From Chloroflexota bacterium (GTDB lineage Bacteria > Chloroflexota > Dehalococcoidia > JACPPT01): a DNA stretch of 32,591 nt. A program made the translations under genes and the position numbers. The stretch lies in NCBI GenBank assembly GCA_016190815.1, contig JACPPT010000066.1:1-32591 (forward strand). The letters run 5' to 3'. The notes beneath the pieces were generated by a model. The model was not told where the DNA came from and did not search any database. It saw only the letters and a program-made list of their open reading frames with translations. Of the stretch, positions 6,850-15,119 are shown piece by piece. The number at the start of each line of letters is the position of its first letter. Positions within the stretch are counted from its first letter, which is position 1.

Positions 6850-8526
6850 TTATCTTTGTCCCAAGGTAGCGGTTGCCTTTACGCTGGTTATGGCGTGGGT
6901 TGAATCCAGGTTCTGAATAGCAACTTTAATAAACCTTGCCCTGAGGGCTGCCTCGCCTGGCGAAAAGGTTTCTCGCCTGGTTTCACCTGCGGCAAAAGCG
7001 AGAGTTTTGGCTTCTATCTCTTCAGTATCCCAGATAGACCCATCGGTGCTGGTATAGATTCGTAGGATGCCGCCTGCTTTCGCTGATGGATTGTAGGTTC
7101 CCTCGACCGTGAGCGCCAAATCTTGCCCCTCAAGCTGAAGAACCTTGGAGTAAACTGTTTCTCTTGTAGCGAGTGCGCTTTCATTGATTATCTGTGTAGG
7201 AAAAGGTGGTTCCAATGGCAACTGAAGCAATCCTACCTTGTATTTGTTTGCACCACCAGAATATGTATAGATAATGTAAAGTGTATTGTCCACCAGAGAG
7301 ACACTGGGATAACGACCGCTTAACACTTCATCTGGGCCAGAATTCCAGATGACAGGCTTTGGGTATTGATACCAGTCGAACAGGTTCCTCGAGACAGCAA
7401 CTATGGAGGCTGTGTTGTGTGCCCCACCCCACTTGGGATGCCATTGAGATAAAAGCACATAAAGGCTTCCTAGCTTAACGATGCTATTAGGTGCGGTAGT
7501 ATTCGGGGCTGGCCCAACCTCATAACCCAACCCAAACATGCTGATTCTGGCTTTCTTGGTGAAGGTGATGCCGTCATCGGATTCACTTATGAGACTAAAC
7601 TCATAGAAAGCCGGGCTTCTCCCTTCGAAAGAGGCAAGTCCATCAGAGATTAGGTAGTATTTGCCTGTAGATACGTCATAGACTGGCACCGGAATTGCCA
7701 CCCCAGCACTTTCTCCAGCGAACATTGGTTCTGTGGAGAGAACAATTTGCTTGTTTGTCCAGACAATCCCATCTTCTGATTCTATCCTTGCAATTCCATG
7801 TTCCAGGTAGTTTTCCTTGGCAGAGAACTGGTAGTAGCCGACATATTTGTTCTTCTCAACCTGCAAAATCGCCAACCCGGCAACAGAGCTATCCTTCTCC
7901 CATGTTTGATCAGCGACTATGACTGGATTGCCGGCATACTTGGTATATGGTCCCTCTGGTTTATCGGCCTCGGCAAACCCGATAGTGCGGCGGCCAGAGT
8001 CATCTTTACCGTCGTAGTATATTCGCCATTTATGCGTCCATTGAGGATTGTAGTAAAGCCTCGTGTGGTGTATATCCTGGTCCCAGCTTCCGGGTCCACC
8101 GGCCTCAAGAATCGGGTTTCCAAGGTATTTAAAGTTATTGAGGTTTTGGAACAAAGGAATATATTCAGACATGCTAGCAAGCTCGGTAACATTTAGTGGA
8201 TTCTCTGCCGATATGTCTTTGCCGCCGCCGAGCACATTCCTAAACGTCTGCCTTAAGTCTGAAATTGCGCTCAGGAGCTTATCTTCTAAATCTCCGACCC
8301 TGCCGCTGAGTCTATCCTGCCCCTGTTGAACTTCGGCGAGCAACTTGTTTCCCACTTCGTCCATCTTGCCGGTGAGTCTATCCTGGCCCTCCTGGATTTC
8401 TTGCAATTTCTCGATTTGCTCTGATAAGTTGGTGTTCAGTAGATAAACCTGAAACGCTATAAAGATCAAAGAGACAAGAATCAGGGCGTAGGCTGTATAC
8501 TTCAAAATCTTTATTAGTTTCTTCAT
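6850..8526 (-). CDS. Membrane-anchored protein: N-terminal TM, coiled coil, glycosidase-like (GH43/GH32-type) beta-propeller, C-terminal beta domain
   Basis: N-terminal hydrophobic helix; EGQDRLTGKMDEVGNKLL/QQGQDRLSGRVGDLEDKLL repeats; WRIYYDGKDDSGRRTIGFAEADKPEGPYTKYAGNPVI propeller-style motifs. Confidence 0.7.
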   Translation of the reverse strand: MKKLIKILKYTAYALILVSLIFIAFQVYLLNTNLSEQIEKLQEIQEGQDRLTGKMDEVGNKLLAEVQQGQDRLSGRVGDLEDKLLSAISDLRQTFRNVLGGGKDISAENPLNVTELASMSEYIPLFQNLNNFKYLGNPILEAGGPGSWDQDIHHTRLYYNPQWTHKWRIYYDGKDDSGRRTIGFAEADKPEGPYTKYAGNPVIVADQTWEKDSSVAGLAILQVEKNKYVGYYQFSAKENYLEHGIARIESEDGIVWTNKQIVLSTEPMFAGESAGVAIPVPVYDVSTGKYYLISDGLASFEGRSPAFYEFSLISESDDGITFTKKARISMFGLGYEVGPAPNTTAPNSIVKLGSLYVLLSQWHPKWGGAHNTASIVAVSRNLFDWYQYPKPVIWNSGPDEVLSGRYPSVSLVDNTLYIIYTYSGGANKYKVGLLQLPLEPPFPTQIINESALATRETVYSKVLQLEGQDLALTVEGTYNPSAKAGGILRIYTSTDGSIWDTEEIEAKTLAFAAGETRRETFSPGEAALRARFIKVAIQNLDSTHAITSVKATATLGQR

Positions 8527-8597
8527 TCAAGGTTGTCCTATTTGTGACAATGATAGCAGTCTTTATGTAGTGCGAAGATATTTTATCTGTAACCCAT

Positions 8598-9461
8598 CTA
8601 CTTGGCAACGTCAATCTTCGCCTGCATCTGCTGGGGGTGAATGGAGCAGAAGTACTCGAATACACCCGTCGAACTGAACGTGAAGCTGAAGCTCTCCCCT
8701 GGCTTCAAGGGGGGAGAGGCGAAGGCCCCATTTCTGGCAGTCACGGTATGGGTGACCTGGTCGTTGTTCACCCACTTCACTGTGGTCCCTGGCTTGACCG
8801 TGACGCTTGCAGGATAGAAAGAGATCGAATCCAGACCGATCTCGTTGGGTCCCAGGGGTGGTGGTGTGACGTATTTCTCCTGCGTGAAGAAGAGGTCTCC
8901 TCGGAACACCCAGTCACGCTCTGCGCCTGCGATTTGGTGGCAGGCTGAGCAGAAGGCCGTCCGCTCCGGCGGCAAGAAGGGCGTGCCGTCCGGATTGTAG
9001 GCGGCGTACTCCCACTCGTCGGTGCGGAGGTGCTGGTAGTCGGCGCCGAAGCCTGGCTCCTTGCGCATGACGAACAGGTTGGTGAGCCTGTCGCGGATGT
9101 AGCGACCGCGAGCGTCCTTCAGGACGTTGCCCTGTGCGTCCTGCTTGGTGCTGTAGTGCTCGATCACGATGGTGCTGCCGTAGGGGTAAGGCTCGCCCGG
9201 CTTGCGCGCGATGGCTTTGTCGTTGCCGTAGACCACCCGGGACTGCTTGTTGCCTGGCCGGTCGAACATGTAGAGCACCTGGAACTGGGTCGAGTAGGCT
9301 TCAGGGAAGCCGACGCGGTCCACCTTGGGTGCGGGGCCCAGCGTGGGCGTGGGCTGTAGGATAGGGGTGGGTGTAGAAGGCAGAGCGGTCGGGGTTGCCT
9401 GCGGCGCGCAGGATATGACGACCAGCAGAAAAACGACCTTTGGCAGAAAGCTTATCTTCAT
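8598..9461 (-). CDS. Lipoprotein fusing a cytochrome P460-like domain to a plastocyanin/cupredoxin-like domain
   Basis: YGSTIVIEHYSTKQDAQGNVLKDARGRYIRDRLTNLFVMRKEPGFGADY...RTDEWEYAAYNPDG...CSACHQ (P460-like, CxxCH); VTHTVTA...GVFEYFCSIHPQQM (type-1 copper H, C, H, M ligands). Confidence 0.85.
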   Translation of the reverse strand: MKISFLPKVVFLLVVISCAPQATPTALPSTPTPILQPTPTLGPAPKVDRVGFPEAYSTQFQVLYMFDRPGNKQSRVVYGNDKAIARKPGEPYPYGSTIVIEHYSTKQDAQGNVLKDARGRYIRDRLTNLFVMRKEPGFGADYQHLRTDEWEYAAYNPDGTPFLPPERTAFCSACHQIAGAERDWVFRGDLFFTQEKYVTPPPLGPNEIGLDSISFYPASVTVKPGTTVKWVNNDQVTHTVTARNGAFASPPLKPGESFSFTFSSTGVFEYFCSIHPQQMQAKIDVAK

Positions 9462-9512
9462 TCCGCTACTATAGATAGCTACCAGGTATCTTTTGAATTA
9501 GAGTGCATAATC

Positions 9513-10277
9513 TTACCGTGGCTTTATGGCTCTAACCTTGATGCTCAGGAGGTCGTTTCGGCCGCCGCAGGGGTAAGGCACCTCTTCCTGAACTTCAACT
9601 GCCCTGAATCCTGCCTTCCTGATCTTCCTCAGGTAGGTCTGTTCTGGCAGGGCGCCGGCGATGCAGGCGGCCCAGGCTTCCGGGTCGAAATGTCCGTCTG
9701 TTTTGGTGCGCCCCTTTTGCACCAGGTCCGAGACGTGAAGCCTGCCACCTGAACGGAGAACGCGAAAGGCTTCCTGGAACACGGCATCCTTATCCGGCGA
9801 AAGGTTTATTACGCAATTCGAGATGACCACGTCCACTGAGGCGTTCGCCAAAGGCATATCCTCCATCTCTCCCAGGAGGAATATCACATTGGTTGTGCCG
9901 AGCTTTCGGGCGTTGTTTGTGGCCAGCTCCACCATCTCGGCCGTCATATCCAGTCCTATAACTTTTCCCTTCTCTCCAACCTGCTGTGAGGCCAGAAAAC
10001 AATCGATGCCCCCGCCGCTTCCCAGGTCGAGCACCACCTCGCCAGGCTTAAGCTCAGCCAGGGCAACAGGATTTCCACAGCCCAGGGGTGCGCTGGTTAC
10101 GGTTTCGGGCAGGCTTTCCCGCTCTTGTAGGCTATAAATGGTGGGAGACTCCTCTGTGCAGACTTTGGCCTCCGGGACGCAACAGCTTGCTGTGCCTCTG
10201 GCTTTCTCTGCGTAGCGCTTTCGCACCCCTTCCTTTATAGTGTGAGCACTCTTCCTAGCGGTCTTGCTTGATGTCAT
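9513..10277 (-). CDS. arsM: Arsenite S-adenosylmethyltransferase
   Basis: VLDLGSGGGIDCFLASQQVG SAM motif, VISNCVINLSPDKDAVFQEAFRVLRSGGRLHVSDLV, conserved Cys residues, GALPEQTYL. Confidence 0.9.
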   Translation of the reverse strand: MTSSKTARKSAHTIKEGVRKRYAEKARGTASCCVPEAKVCTEESPTIYSLQERESLPETVTSAPLGCGNPVALAELKPGEVVLDLGSGGGIDCFLASQQVGEKGKVIGLDMTAEMVELATNNARKLGTTNVIFLLGEMEDMPLANASVDVVISNCVINLSPDKDAVFQEAFRVLRSGGRLHVSDLVQKGRTKTDGHFDPEAWAACIAGALPEQTYLRKIRKAGFRAVEVQEEVPYPCGGRNDLLSIKVRAIKPR

Positions 10278-10302
10278 TCAGCTCTCCAAGGAAGAGAAAC
10301 GT

Positions 10303-11532
10303 TTAGTTTATGGGCGTATCAGGCCCCATGGCCTCGAGCCTGCTTCTCACGCTCTGAAGGAAGCGCCCGACGATAAGTCCGTCCGAGATGCGATGGTCGA
10401 AGGAGCAACATATGTTGATCATGGACCTTATGGCGATGGCGTCGTTGATGACCACAGGCCGCTTGGTTATGGCCTCAAAGTTCAGAATAGCAGCCTGCCC
10501 GGGCACCATGATGGGCACACCCATGACGGAGCCGAAGGCGCCCGTGTTGTTGACGGTGAATGTGCCGCCCTGGACATCCTCGATGGTAAGCTTTCCTGGC
10601 CGAGCACGATTGATTGTTTCGTTTAATGCCTTTGCCAGACCTGTTATGCTTTTCTCATCTGCATCATGGATAACAGGCACGATAAGTCCGTCATCCGTGG
10701 CAACGGCCACTCCAATGTTGATGCGCTTCTTTATAACGATCTTATCCTCTGCCCAGGATGAGTTCAGCAAGGGGTGTTCCTTTAGGGAGTTCACCACAGC
10801 CTTTATGAAGAAGGGCAAATAGGTAAGATCGACCCCTTCCCTGCGGCGGAAGTCCTCCTTGATAGACTCGCGGAACTTTACCAGAGGGGTCACATCCACC
10901 TCTATTGCAGTCCAGGCATGAGGAGCTGTCTGCTTGCTGCGCAGCATTCGCTCTGCGATGGCTCGCCGTATGGGGGTGACGGGGACTATCTCTTCCTCCC
11001 CTGGCTTGGCAGGGGGTATTGCCTCCTTTTCTGGCCTTGCAGGGGCTTTCTCTCGTTTTGCCACATAGTTCAGGATGTCTTCTCTGGTTACGCGTCCACC
11101 CAGGCCTGTGCCCCCCACCTGTGATACGTCAACTCCGTATTCCTGAGCAAGCCTTCTAACAGCAGGAGAAATCCTCTCCCTTTCGCCCGCTGTCACAGGT
11201 GCCCTTGCCGGGATGGCCTCTGGAGCCTTGGGAGGCGCTTTTTCCTCTGGCGCAGCCTCCACTGGAGCTGCGGCTGGAGCTCGCGCTGGTGCCCCTACCT
11301 CTTCGATGATGGCCATCTCGCCACCAACGGGTATGACAGCGCCCTCTGGAGCGGTTATTTTCTGTAAAACCCCGGCCGCAGGCGATGGAATTTCCACGGT
11401 TACCTTGTCTGTGACAACCTCTGCCAGAGGCTCGTCCCTCTCCACCTTCTCCCCCACCTTCTTGAGCCACTTACCAATAGTGCCTTCAACCACGGTCTCT
11501 GCCACGTGGGGCATTACAACTCTTGTTGCCAT
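10303..11532 (-). CDS. Dihydrolipoamide acyltransferase (E2) of a 2-oxoacid dehydrogenase complex
   Basis: Lipoyl domain (EVVTDKVTVEIPSPAAGVL), peripheral subunit-binding domain (ISPAVRRLAQEYGVDVSQVGGTGLGGRVTREDI), catalytic SFDHRISDG. Confidence 0.96.
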   Translation of the reverse strand: MATRVVMPHVAETVVEGTIGKWLKKVGEKVERDEPLAEVVTDKVTVEIPSPAAGVLQKITAPEGAVIPVGGEMAIIEEVGAPARAPAAAPVEAAPEEKAPPKAPEAIPARAPVTAGERERISPAVRRLAQEYGVDVSQVGGTGLGGRVTREDILNYVAKREKAPARPEKEAIPPAKPGEEEIVPVTPIRRAIAERMLRSKQTAPHAWTAIEVDVTPLVKFRESIKEDFRRREGVDLTYLPFFIKAVVNSLKEHPLLNSSWAEDKIVIKKRINIGVAVATDDGLIVPVIHDADEKSITGLAKALNETINRARPGKLTIEDVQGGTFTVNNTGAFGSVMGVPIMVPGQAAILNFEAITKRPVVINDAIAIRSMINICCSFDHRISDGLIVGRFLQSVRSRLEAMGPDTPIN

Positions 11533-11543
11533 TTCATTACCCC

Positions 11544-12527
11544 CTAATAGGCTGCAAGCTGGCGGATTGCTCCTGCGATTTTCTCAGGACTGGGCATGCA
11601 GTAATCTTCCAGAGGTGGACTGTAGGGCATGGCAGGCACGTCAGGAGCAGTTACTCGGACTATCGGGCCATCCAGATAGTCAAACGCCTCCTCAGCTATT
11701 GTTGCAGAAAGCTCGGCCCCAAATCCTCCGAACTTACTGTCTTCGTGGACTATGATGACCTTGCCCGTTTTCTTCACCGAGCTCAGGAGTGTTTCCTTAT
11801 CCAGGGGCCTCAGGGTGCGAAGGTCCACCACCTCCACATCTATCCCATCACGGCTGACTGCCTCGGCGGCCTCCAGGGAGTAGTGGAGCATGAGGCCGTA
11901 GGCAACAACAGTTATGTTCTTCCCCTGGCGTTTGACATCCGCCTTTCCCAGGGGCACAACGTAGTCTCCCTCGGGAACCTCGCCCTTTATAAGCCGGTAG
12001 GTTTTCTTGTGCTCCAAAAAGATGACCGGGTCCACATCTCTCACAGCAGCCTTTATAAGCCCTTTGGCATCATAAGGAGTAGATGGTGCTACAACCTTCA
12101 AGCCTGCAATGTGGCTGAAGAGGGCCTCAAGGCTCTGGGAATGATAGAGGCCGCCGTGGATGCCTCCTCCATATGGGGCTCTCACCACAATGGGGCAACT
12201 GTAGTTGCTTGTGGAGCGGTAGCGGATCTTCGCAGCCTCGTTGATTATCTGGTCTACGGCTGGGTAGATAAAGTCGGCGAACTGAATCTCTGCCACAGGC
12301 TTCAGACCGTTCATGGCGGCACCTATAGCTGCCCCCACAATGAGCGATTCGGCGAGAGGTGTGTCTATTACTCTCTCTTCGCCGAACTCCTGCACGAAGC
12401 CGTCCGTCAAGCGGAAGACTCCCCCCTGAATACCTATATCCTCACCCAGGACGATGACCCGTTCGTCCCGTTTCATTTCCTCCCAAAGTCCTTCTCTCAA
12501 AGCCTCGATAACAGTTTTTACAGCCAT
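11544..12527 (-). CDS. 2-oxoacid dehydrogenase E1 beta subunit
   Basis: GEDIGIQGGVFRLTDGFVQEFGEERVIDTPLAESLIVGAAIGAAMNGLKPVAEIQF and transketolase C-terminal domain. Confidence 0.96.
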   Translation of the reverse strand: MAVKTVIEALREGLWEEMKRDERVIVLGEDIGIQGGVFRLTDGFVQEFGEERVIDTPLAESLIVGAAIGAAMNGLKPVAEIQFADFIYPAVDQIINEAAKIRYRSTSNYSCPIVVRAPYGGGIHGGLYHSQSLEALFSHIAGLKVVAPSTPYDAKGLIKAAVRDVDPVIFLEHKKTYRLIKGEVPEGDYVVPLGKADVKRQGKNITVVAYGLMLHYSLEAAEAVSRDGIDVEVVDLRTLRPLDKETLLSSVKKTGKVIIVHEDSKFGGFGAELSATIAEEAFDYLDGPIVRVTAPDVPAMPYSPPLEDYCMPSPEKIAGAIRQLAAY

Positions 12528-12530
12528 ACC

Positions 12531-13577
12531 TCACCTCCTTGGCTCGGCGTAAACGTGGGTAAGAGCATCCTCTGGCTTGGGCAGCGGGGCCTTATCGGCA
12601 AAGTCCACGGCCTCGTCTATTTGCTGCTCCAGCTTTGCCCGAATTTCCTTTTCCAGGGCCTCGCTCAATATGCCATGCTCTTTCAGGTACTGCTTAAATT
12701 TTTCTATCGGGTCCTTCTTTTTCCATTCCTCAATCTCTTCTTGAGTGCGATAGCGCACGCCGTCATCGTTGCTTGTGTGAGGGGCATAGCGATAGGTCTT
12801 GGCCTCGATCAGGGTCGGCCCCAAACCGTTCCGGGCTCGCTCCACAGCTTCCTTGGCCGCCCGGTATACCTCAAGCACATCGTTTCCATCGACAACCACC
12901 CCGGGGAAGCCATAGCCTGGGGCTCTGTCGGCAACGTTCTCAATGGCCATCTGCTTTGACTGAGGCACTGATATGGCGTATTTGTTGTTCTCGCATACGA
13001 AAATCACTGGGAGCTTGTGTATGCCTGCGAAGTTCAAGGCCTCGTGAAAGTCGCCTTTGCTTGTAGCTCCATCTCCAAAATAGGTAATGGTAACAATCTT
13101 TTCACCCTTTATCTTGGAGGCAAGGGCTATACCGGCAGCATGGGGCAGTTGGACTGCTATCGGACTGGAGGTAGAGACCAGACGCAGCTTTGAGCTGCAG
13201 AACAGTCCCGGAAGCTCACGACCACCCCCGGAGGGGTCGTCCGCCTTGCCGAAAACCTGAAGCATCACATCCTTTACTGTCATGCCTGCGGCAAGGACTA
13301 CCGACAGGTCGCGGTAATAATGGACGATATAATCGGAACCCATGTTCAGGGCGTATGCTGTACCAACTCCAGTGGCTTCATGCCCTTCGCTGGAGACGAC
13401 AAACAGGAGTTTCCCCTGTCGGAGCATACGCCACATCCTCTCTGAGATCATGCGTGGCAGAAGCATCTTTTCATACATGTCCAGGAGTTTCTCCCTGGTT
13501 AGACCGAGCTCCTTGTGTTTGGTTTTCACTTTTGTCGCTCTTCCTGCGGATTCAGCCTTGTTCCTCATATGTGCCAT
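12531..13577 (-). CDS. 2-oxoacid dehydrogenase E1 alpha subunit (ThDP-dependent)
   Basis: GDGATSKGDFHEALNFAGIHKLPVIFVCENNKYAISVP ThDP motif; YRYAPHTSNDD phospho-loop. Confidence 0.95.
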   Translation of the reverse strand: MAHMRNKAESAGRATKVKTKHKELGLTREKLLDMYEKMLLPRMISERMWRMLRQGKLLFVVSSEGHEATGVGTAYALNMGSDYIVHYYRDLSVVLAAGMTVKDVMLQVFGKADDPSGGGRELPGLFCSSKLRLVSTSSPIAVQLPHAAGIALASKIKGEKIVTITYFGDGATSKGDFHEALNFAGIHKLPVIFVCENNKYAISVPQSKQMAIENVADRAPGYGFPGVVVDGNDVLEVYRAAKEAVERARNGLGPTLIEAKTYRYAPHTSNDDGVRYRTQEEIEEWKKKDPIEKFKQYLKEHGILSEALEKEIRAKLEQQIDEAVDFADKAPLPKPEDALTHVYAEPRR

Positions 13578-13644
13578 GAGGACCTCCTTTTCTCAGTTTT
13601 GCATTGTGGGAGCGGTTTATTTAACCCCCCTCTTACCAAACAAA

Positions 13645-13684
13645 AACGTCGATAAGCCCATTAGCTCTCGTGGCCATCGACGTT
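13645..13684. promoter_or_regulatory. Inverted repeat upstream of the 2-oxoacid dehydrogenase operon
   Basis: AACGTCGAT (13645-13653) and ATCGACGTT (13676-13684) are perfect complements, 22-nt spacer. Confidence 0.35.
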
Positions 13685-13880
13685 CGCTTGTAGCATGACT
13701 TAACTCCGTGAGCAAGATGCCTACTAGGGATATTTATCTAAGCTCCACGTTTTCCACCGCATCCAGTCGTTTTTGGTCTGTTCCTCCCGTCCTTTATAGC
13801 CGTATGAACGGCAATAGGCACCTTGAGGCTATAATTCAGTTTAACATCCTATTTGGGGGAGTGTCAACGCAAATCCGGAA

Positions 13881-15008
13881 TCAGCGCCCGGCTATGGTTA
13901 CCTCACGGCGGAACCGCCTCAAGACTTCAACGGCTTCCTGTATCATCTCCTCTATTATTTGCCTGGCAGGCTTTTGCTCTTTGAGCATCCCCGCAACCTG
14001 GCCGGCTGGGTTGTTTATTAGCTCTGGCCGTCCGAATTTCTCAGCGCTCTCCACAAGGCTCTGAAAAAGTATTCCCTGCAAAGGCATGGGAAGGGCTTGC
14101 AGACCTGAGCGCTCCCACGCCTCTATTACCTCGTTTTTATAGTCGCGTGCAGTCTTGCCCGTATATGCTCTGGTAACAATGAAATCTTCAGAGCGGCCTT
14201 CCAGTATCTGCTTTTTCTGGACAGGGTAGATTTCGCACTCCTGCGCTACAAGAAATGCTGTTCCGCACCAGACTCCAACCGCACCCAGAGCCAGCGATGC
14301 TGCAAGACCGCGCCCATCGGCAATGCCCCCCGCTGCCACTACTGGAACGGGGTTTACAGCGTCCGCGACCTGGGGCACCAGGACCATCGTAGCTATTCGT
14401 CCTGTATGTCCTCCTGCCTCATACCCCTGGGCGATGACGATATCGACCCCAGCCTTTACTTGACGTACAGCATTTCGAACGCTTCCTACAAGCCCCATGA
14501 TCTTAATGCCTTGCGCATGTGCATCTGGTATCATCCAGGAGGGATCACCCAGCCCTGCTGCGAACACGGGCACCTTCTCCTCCAGACATACCTCTACCTG
14601 CCTTCTTATAAAGTCGCGGGACATGACGCTCCTGCGCTCAACCTGAACCTCAGGAAGTGAGAGGTCCTTCATCAGCTTCTTCATAAAGGAGACATGCTCG
14701 GGGTTTTCTCTCCCAATCTTTTCCATAAGAGTGTCCCAGTTCTCCTGGACATCGGCCATGCTGGCAGGAAGAAGAAGGTCAACGCCGAAGGGTTTGTCGG
14801 TAAGACCCCTTATCTCTCTTATTCTCTTGCGTATCTCTTCTGGCTCCATTCCTGAGCCTCCCGTAACTCCCAGGCCGCCGGCGTTGGAAACGGCTGCCAC
14901 GAGCTTTGAGGGTGTCGCTTTTCCTCTGGAGCCCATTCCCGCAAGAATTATCGGGTATTCTATCCCCAGCATATCGCAAAGCTTTGTCCTCAAGATGTTT
15001 TTGGACAC
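13881..15008 (-). CDS. Nitronate monooxygenase / 2-nitropropane dioxygenase family
   Basis: LGIEYPIILAGMG..., DIVIAQGYEAGGHTGRIATMVLVPQV, PVVAAGGIADGRGLAASLALGAVGVWCGTAFL. Confidence 0.93.
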   Translation of the reverse strand: MSKNILRTKLCDMLGIEYPIILAGMGSRGKATPSKLVAAVSNAGGLGVTGGSGMEPEEIRKRIREIRGLTDKPFGVDLLLPASMADVQENWDTLMEKIGRENPEHVSFMKKLMKDLSLPEVQVERRSVMSRDFIRRQVEVCLEEKVPVFAAGLGDPSWMIPDAHAQGIKIMGLVGSVRNAVRQVKAGVDIVIAQGYEAGGHTGRIATMVLVPQVADAVNPVPVVAAGGIADGRGLAASLALGAVGVWCGTAFLVAQECEIYPVQKKQILEGRSEDFIVTRAYTGKTARDYKNEVIEAWERSGLQALPMPLQGILFQSLVESAEKFGRPELINNPAGQVAGMLKEQKPARQIIEEMIQEAVEVLRRFRREVTIAGR

Positions 15009-15119
15009 GGCGGTAAAACCTCCTCTTAAAAATAGACGCTACCAATTATAAGGTCTTGTCGAGCGAGAGTATAGAGTCATGTAGAAGCTAACGGGATTTC
15101 CTGCAAGGAGAACCCGCTG

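Noticed and set aside
11523-12959. 478-aa plus-strand ORF
   Set aside because: Antisense shadow of the clearly conserved E1 beta/E1 alpha genes; no recognisable motifs.
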